The notes beneath the pieces were generated by a model. That model was not told where the DNA came from. It worked only from the letters and a program-made list of their open reading frames with translations, and made no database searches. Below, in pieces: positions 17,917 through 26,529 of a stretch of DNA of 64,000 bases (positions are counted from its first letter, which is position 1; each line of letters begins with the position of its first letter). A program made the position numbers and the translations under genes. Source of the stretch: Laceyella sacchari (GTDB lineage: Bacteria > Bacillota > Bacilli > Thermoactinomycetales > Thermoactinomycetaceae); the NCBI RefSeq assembly GCF_004343255.1, contig NZ_SMDD01000002.1, forward strand, positions 248,001 through 312,000. The letters are read 5' to 3'.

Positions 17917-18066
17917 TCAATCTTCAGACGGCATACCGCCTGGAGGAGGTTGATCGCCTTTAGTGGTCACATCACCCGTCCCTGGTTTTTGCGGCTTTTT
18001 GTTTTTGAGGATTTCCTTGCTTTCCCTCTTTTTGCCGCCAACGGTCGGCATCGGCTGCTTTTCCAT
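17917..18066 (-). CDS. Small hydrophilic protein, 49 residues
   Basis: ATG 18066 has AAGGAGAGG at ideal distance, and the frame ends at TGA 17917. The protein is a basic N-terminal half (GGKKRESKEILKNKKPQKPG) followed by a Pro/Gly-rich acidic end (DQPPPGGMPSED). It has no signal peptide or membrane segment. I do not recognise it. It converges on the XRE-TPR regulator. The end resembles in character the EPPDD end of the 22-residue ORF at 61772, which also accompanies an XRE-TPR gene. Confidence 0.6.
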   Translation of the reverse strand: MEKQPMPTVGGKKRESKEILKNKKPQKPGTGDVTTKGDQPPPGGMPSED

Positions 18067-18596
18067 CGAAACCTCTCCTTTCTCATGGTACTTTGTCTGA
18101 TGAATAGATGCGCGGCATCCCCCTTAGGTTTCAAAACCGTGCCCCTTTTCGGATCACTTGTCTACGGCGCTCGTCAAACAGAAAATTCCCTTTTTATATC
18201 GTTTTTTTGAAATAAGTGGGTTATAATGGCGAAAAAATCTGATCACTGCCTTCTTGCTACGCCGCTCAAGTGCATCTTCAAACCGCTTTTCTATTCATAT
18301 AAAAATTAAATCATTTTCATCATCTGAAATCTAGTTAATCCGACTGGTTAAATGACAGGAATTCATAGCTGTTTTAAACGACAATTTAACCATCTCATTT
18401 AACCATTTTTGCCGATCTTTGCTCACTCAAACGATGCCACAACCTCAGAACAACGATATTTCATCAAAACAGCTTCGTTAAATTAAGGTTCATATGACGT
18501 AAATATATCCAGATTTAACTCATTGCACTAAACTTTGCGTCCTTTTTATAATAAAAACGCAATCTCCTCTCAGCTTTTTTTCGCGGAGGCATAGGC
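18067..18596. other. AT-rich intergenic region
   Basis: 530 bases with no supportable gene. It separates the small leftward gene from the rightward Crp/Fnr gene and presumably holds both promoters. I see no clear -35/-10 pair, riboswitch or repeat. Confidence 0.4.
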
Positions 18597-19277
18597 GTGG
18601 AGAAAACCATACAAACATTCTTGAGTCAATGCCCCAACGAACAGTGGATTGAACATCACCCCGTCCAAATGGAACCCGAAAAGGTGTATATAATCCAAGC
18701 CGGTTATGGCACCTTGTGGGAAACCAAAGAGGATGGCAACCATGTCTTGTTGGATGTCTTGCAGGAAGGAAGCATATTTGAGGTACCGTTCATCCCAGAT
18801 CGGACCTGTGAGTTTCGCCCCCACAGCCCCGTCCAGGTCTCCATCTGTGATTGGCGGGAGGTTCTCCACTCTCCCATCGCCGCTTCCGTTATCGCTGAAT
18901 TGCGAAAATATTGGACCCGCGTACAAACTTTGCAAATGATCAAACATAACAAATTTGTGGAGGATCGACTCATCCAATTTCTTTTCTTCCTTGCTCAGCC
19001 ATTCCCATCCAAGACCACCGAGCATCAGCTTGCCCTGCCCTTTCCCATCACGCATGAAGAGCTGGCTGCCGCCATCCTCTCCACTCGCGCCACCATCACC
19101 CGCTGCCTGAGCCAATTGCGGCGCGAGTGCAAAATTGATTATTTCCAAAAGCAAGGAAAACGTTACATTCTGTTAACCAATCGCTTTATTCATTCACTCA
19201 TGTCTACCCAGCCGGAAATTTGTTTGGCGAAACTTACCCCATCTACTGACATAAGTAAGGCAAAGCGCATCTCTTAA
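18597..19277 (+). CDS. Crp/Fnr-family transcriptional regulator
   Basis: 226 residues. GTG start with GGAGG seven bases upstream. The N-terminal part is the cyclic-nucleotide-binding-type beta barrel (PEKVYIIQAGYGTLWETKED, VLLDVLQEGSIFEVPFI). A long dimer helix follows, then a winged helix near 160-200 (ITHEELAAAILSTRATITRC, LSQLRRECKIDYFQKQGKRY). No N-terminal Cys cluster typical of oxygen-sensing Fnr is present; the single Cys at position 12 is isolated. The effector is unknown. It converges on the YndJ-like gene. Confidence 0.8.
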   Translation: MEKTIQTFLSQCPNEQWIEHHPVQMEPEKVYIIQAGYGTLWETKEDGNHVLLDVLQEGSIFEVPFIPDRTCEFRPHSPVQVSICDWREVLHSPIAASVIAELRKYWTRVQTLQMIKHNKFVEDRLIQFLFFLAQPFPSKTTEHQLALPFPITHEELAAAILSTRATITRCLSQLRRECKIDYFQKQGKRYILLTNRFIHSLMSTQPEICLAKLTPSTDISKAKRIS

Positions 19278-19320
19278 CGCTTTGTCTATTTTTTTTAAAA
19301 CAACCTCAGGACGGAGCAAC

Positions 19321-21030
19321 CTAAGGATTCCCCTGGGTAGCCTCCTCACGGATCAACTGATAGTGGATGTGAAGAAACCGCCATTTCCATATCCACATCT
19401 CATGCTCAGCTTTCATCTTGCCTTCGTCATCCACCCAGACATGAAACCGTTCATGCAAAGGTAAAACCACCAAACCCCAGTGCGAGGCCCAGTAAAGCCC
19501 CTGATCACCCGGCTTCCCTCCTTGCATGCTCGTCAGAACCAACCCATCGCTTTTCCCTTTCGCCCCCGCACCATGCTCCAGCCGCAACACGCCGGTCAAG
19601 TTGCCACCGGGAAACGGCAAGGCAATGTTCATATATGTCTCCTCTGCCAAGGTATGAATGGAATAAACCGCTACAAATACCGTTCGGCCCGTTCCAGCAT
19701 ACGTGCGAATCCAAGCGCGGGGTGCCACCCTTCCGTCGCACGCTTCTTTCACTGCCGCCAGTCTACTGTTCATTTCCGTTACTTTTTCTCCAGCTGAAGG
19801 GAGATGACATTGCCCGATGCGGCCAGTTAATCGACTAAACCATGCGGAAAAAAGCCGGAATCCTTTTTGCCACTCTATTTTCGCCTCCAGTCGGTAGACC
19901 AAGGTATCCTCATAAAAAGATCGAATCGAAGGATGAACGGCATCCGGATCAAAATCAGGCCGGGCGAAAACAGCAAAATTATCTACCAACCCTCGCACGC
20001 AGCGCGTTTCATCATCCCATCCCAAGCGGGTCAAGATGTCGGCACCAATCCGACCCTTTGCCGCAAGCAAACTATGCGGAATCACGGACGGCAATCCGCG
20101 CGCTGGAGGCAAACTCGCACACCAAGCCCACGCTCCGGCCGTCACAAAGCCAAACGCGTTGGCAATCCCATGGAGGAGAACCATTTCCTCAATGGTGAAA
20201 AAAGAAAACTGCATCATCCGCCCCAAGCTATATATGACAGACAAAGCCATTGTTCCCCATATAGTTACGGAAGACAGTAGAAACAAGGCCCGAATCCATC
20301 CGAGCTGTTCCCGCTTCCATACCACGGGGAGAAGCAGTGCGGTATAAAGTAGCATGGCTCCGACAAACCAAACGACTGCGACAAACTCCAGTACGGTGGA
20401 GAAAGTGATGCCCATGGCCACCAATATCGGACCGGTGATCACTCCTATGGACATTAACCGGTACCGAAGAGGAAATTTGACGCGCCAGTCCACTGCGCGG
20501 CCTAATAAGCCGACAAAGATTGGCACCACAAAAGCGGAATAATGAAAATGGATGCCAGTCAAAGCTACAATCTCTTCACTGAAATGAAGGACAGGCATCC
20601 CAAAGCGACTTGCCGTCAACCATCCCCCACCGATCGCCAAGTAGAGCAAACCGCAATCTATCGCCAACTCTTCCCATGCATGGCGGTTTCGCTCAAGCAG
20701 GCGTTTGCAGCCGTACACCGCCACTACCACGGTGAAGACGAGCCACGGCACAGAGAGAATCCCGGCAAGATTACCCTTGGGCAAAAGAAATGAAGCCGCC
20801 CCCAGTCCTGCACACCACGGATAACTGCGCCAACACCATTGGTACACACGATCAATCTGTCCCAAACGGTTCTTCGTTTCGGTCAGGCAGAGCGTCAATG
20901 GCACGGTCACACCGATCGCCCACAGCAATAATTGCTCCACCAGATCATTTGTGAAAAATATCACAAACACAACCATAACCAAAGCCGGCAATACCCGTTT
21001 CATCGCTGGTTTACTCATGGTTTCACTCAT
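19321..21030 (-). CDS. YndJ-like integral membrane protein
   Basis: 569 residues. The N-terminal ~300 residues contain about nine to ten membrane helices. The signature YndJ region is LHFSEEIVALTGIHFHYSAF followed by VVPIFVGLLGR, with further helices around MLLYTALLLPVVW and MALSVIYSLGRM. The C-terminal ~250 residues are soluble: a DUF-type domain with FEDTL-like text and a lipocalin-like end (WASHWGLVVLPLHERFHVWV, MWIWKWRFLHIHY). B. subtilis YndJ has the same two-part build; its function is unknown. The ribosome site is weak (AGAAG). Confidence 0.75.
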   Translation of the reverse strand: MSETMSKPAMKRVLPALVMVVFVIFFTNDLVEQLLLWAIGVTVPLTLCLTETKNRLGQIDRVYQWCWRSYPWCAGLGAASFLLPKGNLAGILSVPWLVFTVVVAVYGCKRLLERNRHAWEELAIDCGLLYLAIGGGWLTASRFGMPVLHFSEEIVALTGIHFHYSAFVVPIFVGLLGRAVDWRVKFPLRYRLMSIGVITGPILVAMGITFSTVLEFVAVVWFVGAMLLYTALLLPVVWKREQLGWIRALFLLSSVTIWGTMALSVIYSLGRMMQFSFFTIEEMVLLHGIANAFGFVTAGAWAWCASLPPARGLPSVIPHSLLAAKGRIGADILTRLGWDDETRCVRGLVDNFAVFARPDFDPDAVHPSIRSFYEDTLVYRLEAKIEWQKGFRLFSAWFSRLTGRIGQCHLPSAGEKVTEMNSRLAAVKEACDGRVAPRAWIRTYAGTGRTVFVAVYSIHTLAEETYMNIALPFPGGNLTGVLRLEHGAGAKGKSDGLVLTSMQGGKPGDQGLYWASHWGLVVLPLHERFHVWVDDEGKMKAEHEMWIWKWRFLHIHYQLIREEATQGNP

Positions 21031-21097
21031 TTCTTCTGCGAAGTCATCAGTTGTTTTGCTCCCTCTTCATTATACAATGAGCACAGCAAATGCCACT

Positions 21098-21216
21098 AGG
21101 GTGTATCCGGCTAATCAAGTTGGTATGGCAGAAACTTTTTCTCGAGGAGCACTGATGCACAAGTGAAGCGAATAAAAAATAGTTTTGCGCCGCTGGCCTA
21201 TTCGTCAGACACACTC
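21098..21216. repeat. MITE-like hairpin repeat, copy A
   Basis: It begins AGGGTGTATCCGGC and ends GTCAGACACACTCA, imperfect terminal inverted repeats. The inner text GTGAAGCGAATAAAAAATAG and GCCGCTGGCCTATTCGTC matches copy B at 34262-34396. No ORF. It lies between yndJ and the VOC gene. Confidence 0.6.
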
Positions 21217-21228
21217 AAGCTTGATGAC

Positions 21229-21262
21229 TAAAAAACACCATGCCGGAAAGCATGGTGTTCTG
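21229..21262 (-). terminator. Terminator of the VOC gene
   Basis: On the minus strand ACACCATGC pairs with GCATGGTGT and is followed by TTTTT. Confidence 0.85.
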
Positions 21263-21265
21263 TCG

Positions 21266-21652
21266 TCACTTCTTCGGTTCAAAAAATTCGATCCACTCCC
21301 CATCAGGGCCGTGTACAAAGAAATAGCGACCAACAGGCAGGGTGGTAATCTCCTCGTCTTGAAAAGAGACATTTAGTTGCTTCAATCGTTTCCATTCCTC
21401 TTCGATATCATCCACAGTAAATGCAAGGTGGTGGACTTTGCCTTCCTCCGGCAACGCTTTCGAATATCCCTGAATCAGTTCCACCTGCGTCTCCTCTGCC
21501 CCCGGGAAACCGAGAAACGCCAATTCCAATCCCCCGGCAGGCACCGTCATGCGGCGGATCAATTCCATCCCCACCACCTGTTGATAAAAAGCCAGTGAAG
21601 CATCCATATCTTTTACCATCACGCCGACATGTTCAATTTTGCGAATGGCCAC
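21266..21652 (-). CDS. VOC (glyoxalase/dioxygenase) superfamily protein
   Basis: 128 residues, one VOC unit of two beta-alpha-beta-beta-beta modules. Metal-ligand positions are visible: His in RKIEHVGVMVKDMDAS, Glu in TQVELIQGYS, His in KVHHLAFTVDDIEEEW and Glu in PDGEWIEFFEP. This set matches lactoylglutathione-lyase-type enzymes and methylmalonyl-CoA epimerase relatives; substrate is not determinable. Monocistronic, with its own terminator. Confidence 0.85.
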   Translation of the reverse strand: MAIRKIEHVGVMVKDMDASLAFYQQVVGMELIRRMTVPAGGLELAFLGFPGAEETQVELIQGYSKALPEEGKVHHLAFTVDDIEEEWKRLKQLNVSFQDEEITTLPVGRYFFVHGPDGEWIEFFEPKK

Positions 21653-21754
21653 GCTTTCGCCTCCTCACTTGATCGAACCATCCGTTGTCATTCATTTTAA
21701 ATGATCGGCGCAATAGAAAACACCCCCGACCGCATCAGACCGGGGATGATGCAC

Positions 21755-22246
21755 TTAATTTCTCAACTCCAGCACCGCTTCGGCCGTATTGTAAATGCCG
21801 ATGCCAATGCCCCAATACTCCGCTCTAAACTTATACTGTCCCGCCGGGGGCAACTTTTTCCCAACCAACCGCAACTCAAATGTGCGCATCGCCCCTATAT
21901 CTACGCCAAACGGCAGAGCCACCGTTTGCCCCCCATTTTGAATATAGTCCGCCGTCAATGGTTGACCATTGATCAGATCTCCGGCAACTGCGGAAAACCC
22001 TTTAGGCAAATGAAACTTCGCCCGCCCATAAGCTAATACGACATCCGGCTTGTATGTGATCACCACATCGGACACCGCTTCCTGCTTGTTTATGCTTGAC
22101 TCTAGCCTCACTGTCAATGCCTTTCCTTGAGCCGCTTGCCACTTGGACGGAACCTCCGCATCTGCTGGCGCCGGCGGATTCGTCCATCCCACCAACATCC
22201 ACGACAAGCCCACGATCACCGACAGCCATACCATTCTCAAACGCAT
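21755..22246 (-). CDS. Secreted protein of unknown function, 163 residues
   Basis: The signal peptide is MRLRMVWLSVIVGLSWMLVG, with a possible cut near ADA (~30). The mature part is all-beta in character: ALTVRLESSINKQEAVSDVV, AYGRAKFHLPKGFSAVAGDL, TFELRLVGKKLPPAGQYKFR. It resembles a single Ig-like or DUF-type domain. No cysteines, sortase motif or membrane tail. Family not recognised. A short GC-rich hairpin (CCCCG/CGGGG) follows its stop. Confidence 0.65.
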   Translation of the reverse strand: MRLRMVWLSVIVGLSWMLVGWTNPPAPADAEVPSKWQAAQGKALTVRLESSINKQEAVSDVVITYKPDVVLAYGRAKFHLPKGFSAVAGDLINGQPLTADYIQNGGQTVALPFGVDIGAMRTFELRLVGKKLPPAGQYKFRAEYWGIGIGIYNTAEAVLELRN

Positions 22247-22410
22247 TGTACATCTCCCCTTTGTTCATATATGTATCAACTTGATTTATCAGACAAACTC
22301 CAAGCAGATATGAATGAGTCATCAGTACATTCACGCTGTTAATTCTCCATTTTTCCCGAATCCCCTTTTTATTCAAAAAATACTGAAATCAAGAATCGAA
22401 GACCAAATGA

Positions 22411-22448
22411 AAACGGCCGGCCTCCCTTATGGGTGACCAGCCTCCGGC
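22411..22448 (-). terminator. Terminator of the HSP90-Sel1 operon
   Basis: On the minus strand GCCGG pairs with CCGGC around a loop that also pairs in part (GCTGGTCACC/ GGGAGGCC region). GTTTTC follows. Confidence 0.5.
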
Positions 22449-22459
22449 AGATACGACAT

Positions 22460-24604
22460 TTATGCTTTTCCCAATTCATCCAGCAAGGCTTGCGCTTTTT
22501 CATGACCAGTGAGAGCCGCTTTGCGTAACCATTCTATTGCCTCGCCCTCATGGGTGGCCAAATCGGGATAATCCAGCAGATAGCAACTTAGCAAAAACAT
22601 GGCTTCCGGCAATTCGGTGGCAGCTGCCTTCCGCAACCAATCAAACCCTTCTTCCCAGCGAAATGCGACCCCATCTCCTTGCAACAGCCGCCCGGCCAGC
22701 TCTAACATGGCGCCTTCCTCGCCTACCATGGCTGCCCGGCGCAACAATACTTCACCCTCCAAACTGCTCTTGGCGAGGCCATCACCTTCAAGTAACCGGT
22801 AACCCAGTTCATGCATCGCAGGTCCATACTCGGTTTCCGAGGCCCGTTTCAACCACTGCTTCCCTTCTTCGGGGTGCGCGGTAAGCACATGGCCCGTGAT
22901 CAAGCGGCTTCCCAACTGATGCATGGCAGGAGGATACCCTTCTTCCGCTGATCGGCGGAGCCAGTGTTCCCCTTCTTCCTGTCGGTGCGGAAATAGATTG
23001 CCTTCCAACAAAAGCGTACCCAACACCTGCATCGCCACTGCATGGCCCGCTTCGGCAGCGCGTTGGAGCCAGAACTCGCTTTGATCAAGCTCCTGCGGTC
23101 CTCCCAGGCCATCAAGCAAACACAGCCCATATTGGAACATGCCGCTCAGCGCACCTGCTTCCGCCGACTTGCGCAACCAGTCTCTTCCTTCTTCTGGATT
23201 CGCAGGCAAGCCTACACCGAACAACAACCGGTAGCCCAGTTGATTCATCGCCTGGGGATCTCCCGCCTGCGCAGTTTGCCGCAATAACGCAGCTCCCTCT
23301 TCAGCTACTTGTCGCTCAAACAATTGCTCCGCCAACACATGAGCCGCATCCAATCTGCCAGCCTCAGCCGCCCGGCGCAACCAAGCGATCCCTTCCTGTT
23401 GCTCTTCCGGGCCGCCTTCGAGCAAGGATAGTGCAAGTCGGAACATCGCTTCCGGATCATGGGCTTCCACGCCCCGCATCAGTGCCTCCCAAGCAGCTCG
23501 TGCCTTCGCTTCCCCCTCTTCCTGGCCCGCCTTTTGTTCCATCTGCCAAGCGCGCACCCGTCCGGCGAGCAATGTCACTTCCCGCAGTTCTTCCCTGATG
23601 CGGTCACTGTAGTGGGTGGTGCCGTTGCGTTCGTCAAATTGGCGTGCCAGCATCTGCGTTTGCTCCTGCAACCATGTTTCTGTCACATATTCGGGAATAT
23701 GAAGTACTTGCTTTTCCCGATCATCCAAATAAGCGAACAGCACAGAAGCCGCCAAGAAATATTCAAACTTGGAATGGGGGTCTGCTGAAGCCAACGCTTC
23801 TGGCAATCCCTTCTCCAAACAAGAAATAGCCCGTGCGCGGTCGACAATCGTCAGATACTTTAAATGTTTTGCTTGCGAGGAGATATAACCTGGCTGGTCA
23901 TGAATTAAGCGGTAGCCCCGTTCGTGGAACATGGCCGCTTCTTCCAGCCGACCTTCCTGTAACAAGGGGAGCAGAAAATTGGCAAAAGTGATATGTGGAA
24001 CGGATTGTCTACAACTCAATTGTCCGGTCACAATCGGCCGTACCCGCTCATACGCTTCCGCAAACTGATCACGGCTCAACAAATAATCCAGTTGAAGATC
24101 AAGCTCACACGCCACACAGTCGGATATTGTGTCGCGAGGTACTGCCAGCCACCGTTCATACTCTCGTTCGGCCTCTTCCCAGTCTCCTCTTCTCCAGGCA
24201 AAAACAAATTTGGTCTGATGATAAAACCGCTCATTGTAACCCAGTGCTGTATACCTTTGCTTCAGATCTTCCAGCATCGATTCCATTTGCTCCAGACTGA
24301 TCGTCGGAAACCGGTCCAGCTTTTCCACAATCCATTTATACTGCCACATGACAGCCAGGCTGTTATACGCCTCAGGCTGTTTATCATAGTGAGCCAAGCA
24401 CCAACCAAACGTCGTAAATGCCTTGTCCGCTCTGCCAGCATACACCGTCGCCTTCGTCAGCTCCATGCGGGCTGAAAACCCAAGTTCCGTCTGTTGGTAG
24501 GTGTCGGCCAACCTTACCGCTTCTTCCAGCAGGGCGATTTTCGCTTCGCCGTCAGGCAAATCCTTTGCTCGCTTCATCAACGAGTCAAATTGTTCTTTCA
24601 TCAC
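22460..24604 (-). CDS. Sel1/TPR-repeat protein, 714 residues
   Basis: The N-terminal ~380 residues are TPR-like helices (AKIALLEEAVRLADTYQQTE, EEAEREYERWLAVPRDT). From ~385 to the end run about nine Sel1-like repeats of 36 residues with the A-x-x-x-LG-x-x-L-x-x-G core: AMNQLGYRLLFGVGLPANPE, AMQVLGTLLLEGNLFPHRQE, AMHELGYRLLEGDGLAKSSL. Sel1 repeats bind proteins. It begins 10 bp after the HSP90-like gene, so the two are co-transcribed and may work together as chaperone and adaptor (inference). Confidence 0.8.
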   Translation of the reverse strand: MMKEQFDSLMKRAKDLPDGEAKIALLEEAVRLADTYQQTELGFSARMELTKATVYAGRADKAFTTFGWCLAHYDKQPEAYNSLAVMWQYKWIVEKLDRFPTISLEQMESMLEDLKQRYTALGYNERFYHQTKFVFAWRRGDWEEAEREYERWLAVPRDTISDCVACELDLQLDYLLSRDQFAEAYERVRPIVTGQLSCRQSVPHITFANFLLPLLQEGRLEEAAMFHERGYRLIHDQPGYISSQAKHLKYLTIVDRARAISCLEKGLPEALASADPHSKFEYFLAASVLFAYLDDREKQVLHIPEYVTETWLQEQTQMLARQFDERNGTTHYSDRIREELREVTLLAGRVRAWQMEQKAGQEEGEAKARAAWEALMRGVEAHDPEAMFRLALSLLEGGPEEQQEGIAWLRRAAEAGRLDAAHVLAEQLFERQVAEEGAALLRQTAQAGDPQAMNQLGYRLLFGVGLPANPEEGRDWLRKSAEAGALSGMFQYGLCLLDGLGGPQELDQSEFWLQRAAEAGHAVAMQVLGTLLLEGNLFPHRQEEGEHWLRRSAEEGYPPAMHQLGSRLITGHVLTAHPEEGKQWLKRASETEYGPAMHELGYRLLEGDGLAKSSLEGEVLLRRAAMVGEEGAMLELAGRLLQGDGVAFRWEEGFDWLRKAAATELPEAMFLLSCYLLDYPDLATHEGEAIEWLRKAALTGHEKAQALLDELGKA

Positions 24605-24614
24605 TTGTTCCCTC

Positions 24615-26381
24615 CTAAGCGTCTAAGCCTCGTTCAATGAAACGAACCAACCCGCTATTCAGCAGGCTCATCTCTTGCGACTTCAAGGGATAATGGCCCA
24701 TCAGCAACGCCTGCACATAAAGCGTTTCCACAATTAACTGGCACAGCTCAGGATCTTGCACTCGAATCACTTTTTGAATGATCTCATTTTCAAAGTTAAA
24801 ACATAGTTGAGCATAATCTTGGCCGACCTGATTAGTCGTCACCCGCTCAATGATCGAAGCGAACAGTGGATTGGCCTCTTCTTGAGTTTGCTCGGCCATA
24901 CGTAAAAACAACCCTTCTTCGCTTGTCGTGTACAACGCCGGCAGATCATGGGGATAGAACTTCTTAATCTCCGCTTTGCACCGGTAAGGCAACAACACCG
25001 CATTGGCCAATCGGATGAAAGAATAGGCTAGCTCTCGCTCTTCAATGGATAATTCGGTAAATCCTTGCGTAAATGCCGCAGAATCGATTCGTTCCACATG
25101 GGTGTCTGGAAACACGCGACTCAGCTTTTCAATTAACTCCAGATCGTACATGTATCCCCCGTTAATCACGCAACGCGATTGGGCTTTGGCCACTTTGCTG
25201 ATCTGCCGAAACTCGTCCACGCCCGGCGTATAGCAGATCGTTGGCGTCAAGCGGCGGATCTCTCCCATCGTCATCGTGCCCAGTGACGTTTCAAAGGGGA
25301 GCCAGTCGATGAACAGCGCATACAATTCATCATCCTCCAACGCCAGCAGTTTCAGTGAGGAATAATGAACGCGAATAATCTCCCCAAGTAGCGGCGATTT
25401 CCGTTCTGCCAATTGCCGGAGATAACGATTGATGCAATCGCCCAGCTCTTTTTTCACCAGCTCCAAGAGGGCGTCATCATAAAACTCTTCACGCGAGGCC
25501 GTCGGCTTCAAATGATTCACATTCAGCACACAGGTAACAAAGAAGGACCAGTCCGGCAAAATCTTCTCCACCGTCTCCGACAATAGCATCTGTTTCACAT
25601 AAACGCGGTGTTTTCGCTTAGCATTGACAGTGACCGAATGCGGCAGAATGTAAGCAATGCCTTGTGCATCACCGAGCGGTGAATGTAGAGGAATTGCATC
25701 GATAAAGTCGACATGCCACTTTTCTTTGCCATACACCAATGCATCGATGGAGCTCATCTCCCACGGAGCTTGATCGGCTGTGAGCCGTATCGCTTTCTCC
25801 CCGTAGAAGAAAATCGGGTACGGCAAAAACTCTCCATAATACTTGGCAAACTCTTGTACCCTCTCTGGTGCAAAATAACGCTCAAATCCCTCTTTGCTTT
25901 GAATATAAATGCGGGTGCCCGGGGACATCGTCTGCGCCAATTTGCGAATCTGATAGCTTCCGTCCGGGCGTCCCCGCCACTCGATCGTTTCTTCGCTTTT
26001 GATAGAACGCGTGATTACCACGATTTCCTCACTGACGATAAAACAGGACAGAAGCCCCACCCCAAACCGGCCGATGAAATCCGTCTCATACTCCGACCGC
26101 TTTGACGTCTGTCCAATCTGAGCCAAAAAACGGTGCACTTCCTCTTCTGTGAGGCCGACTCCATTGTCCTCCACATACAAGGTGGGCGCCATTCCCTCGG
26201 CGGTAAACACTTCCATACCCACTTTTCCATCATGATCCGGCTCAATCTGTTTGCGGGCGGTGATGGCATCCACTGCATTTTGCAACAGCTCGCGGACAAA
26301 AACCTGGGGTGTACTGTATAAGTGATTGGACAACAGATCAATCATGCCTTTAAGATTCACTTTAAAGTGGAAATCGCTCAT
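24615..26381 (-). CDS. HSP90-family (HtpG-like) chaperone ATPase
   Basis: 588 residues. The N-terminal GHKL ATPase has all motifs: RELLQNAVDAITARK (Glu/Asn/Asp), VEDNGVGLTEEEV (DxGxG), GRFGVGLLSCFIVSEE lid glycine motif, and SPGTRIYIQSKEG. A middle domain (VYVKQMLLSETVEKILPDWS, TASREEFYDDALL) and a shortened C-terminal region follow. Canonical HtpG is about 620-630 residues, and the sequence text is diverged from it, so this looks like the second, non-canonical class. The partner genes are the Sel1 protein downstream and the HEAT protein upstream. Ribosome site AAAAGATG is modest. Confidence 0.85.
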   Translation of the reverse strand: MSDFHFKVNLKGMIDLLSNHLYSTPQVFVRELLQNAVDAITARKQIEPDHDGKVGMEVFTAEGMAPTLYVEDNGVGLTEEEVHRFLAQIGQTSKRSEYETDFIGRFGVGLLSCFIVSEEIVVITRSIKSEETIEWRGRPDGSYQIRKLAQTMSPGTRIYIQSKEGFERYFAPERVQEFAKYYGEFLPYPIFFYGEKAIRLTADQAPWEMSSIDALVYGKEKWHVDFIDAIPLHSPLGDAQGIAYILPHSVTVNAKRKHRVYVKQMLLSETVEKILPDWSFFVTCVLNVNHLKPTASREEFYDDALLELVKKELGDCINRYLRQLAERKSPLLGEIIRVHYSSLKLLALEDDELYALFIDWLPFETSLGTMTMGEIRRLTPTICYTPGVDEFRQISKVAKAQSRCVINGGYMYDLELIEKLSRVFPDTHVERIDSAAFTQGFTELSIEERELAYSFIRLANAVLLPYRCKAEIKKFYPHDLPALYTTSEEGLFLRMAEQTQEEANPLFASIIERVTTNQVGQDYAQLCFNFENEIIQKVIRVQDPELCQLIVETLYVQALLMGHYPLKSQEMSLLNSGLVRFIERGLDA

Positions 26382-26529
26382 CTTTTCTCACCTGACTAAT
26401 ATAAAGATTATTGCTCTTCACCATTTTATATAGAAAAAAACACGGTGAGTAGAAAAAAAACTGACTGGTCAATAAAAAGATCGTCACTGCCTGATATTCA
26501 CCCAGCCACCCCTAAAAAAGAAAGAAAGG
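26382..26529. promoter_or_regulatory. Spacer between HEAT and HSP90-like genes with a TGACTGGTCA motif
   Basis: 148 AT-rich bases. TGACTGGTCA near 26461 is an 8-of-10 dyad, similar to the TetR-type repeat at 3906. It could carry a separate promoter for the HSP90-Sel1 pair. Confidence 0.3.
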
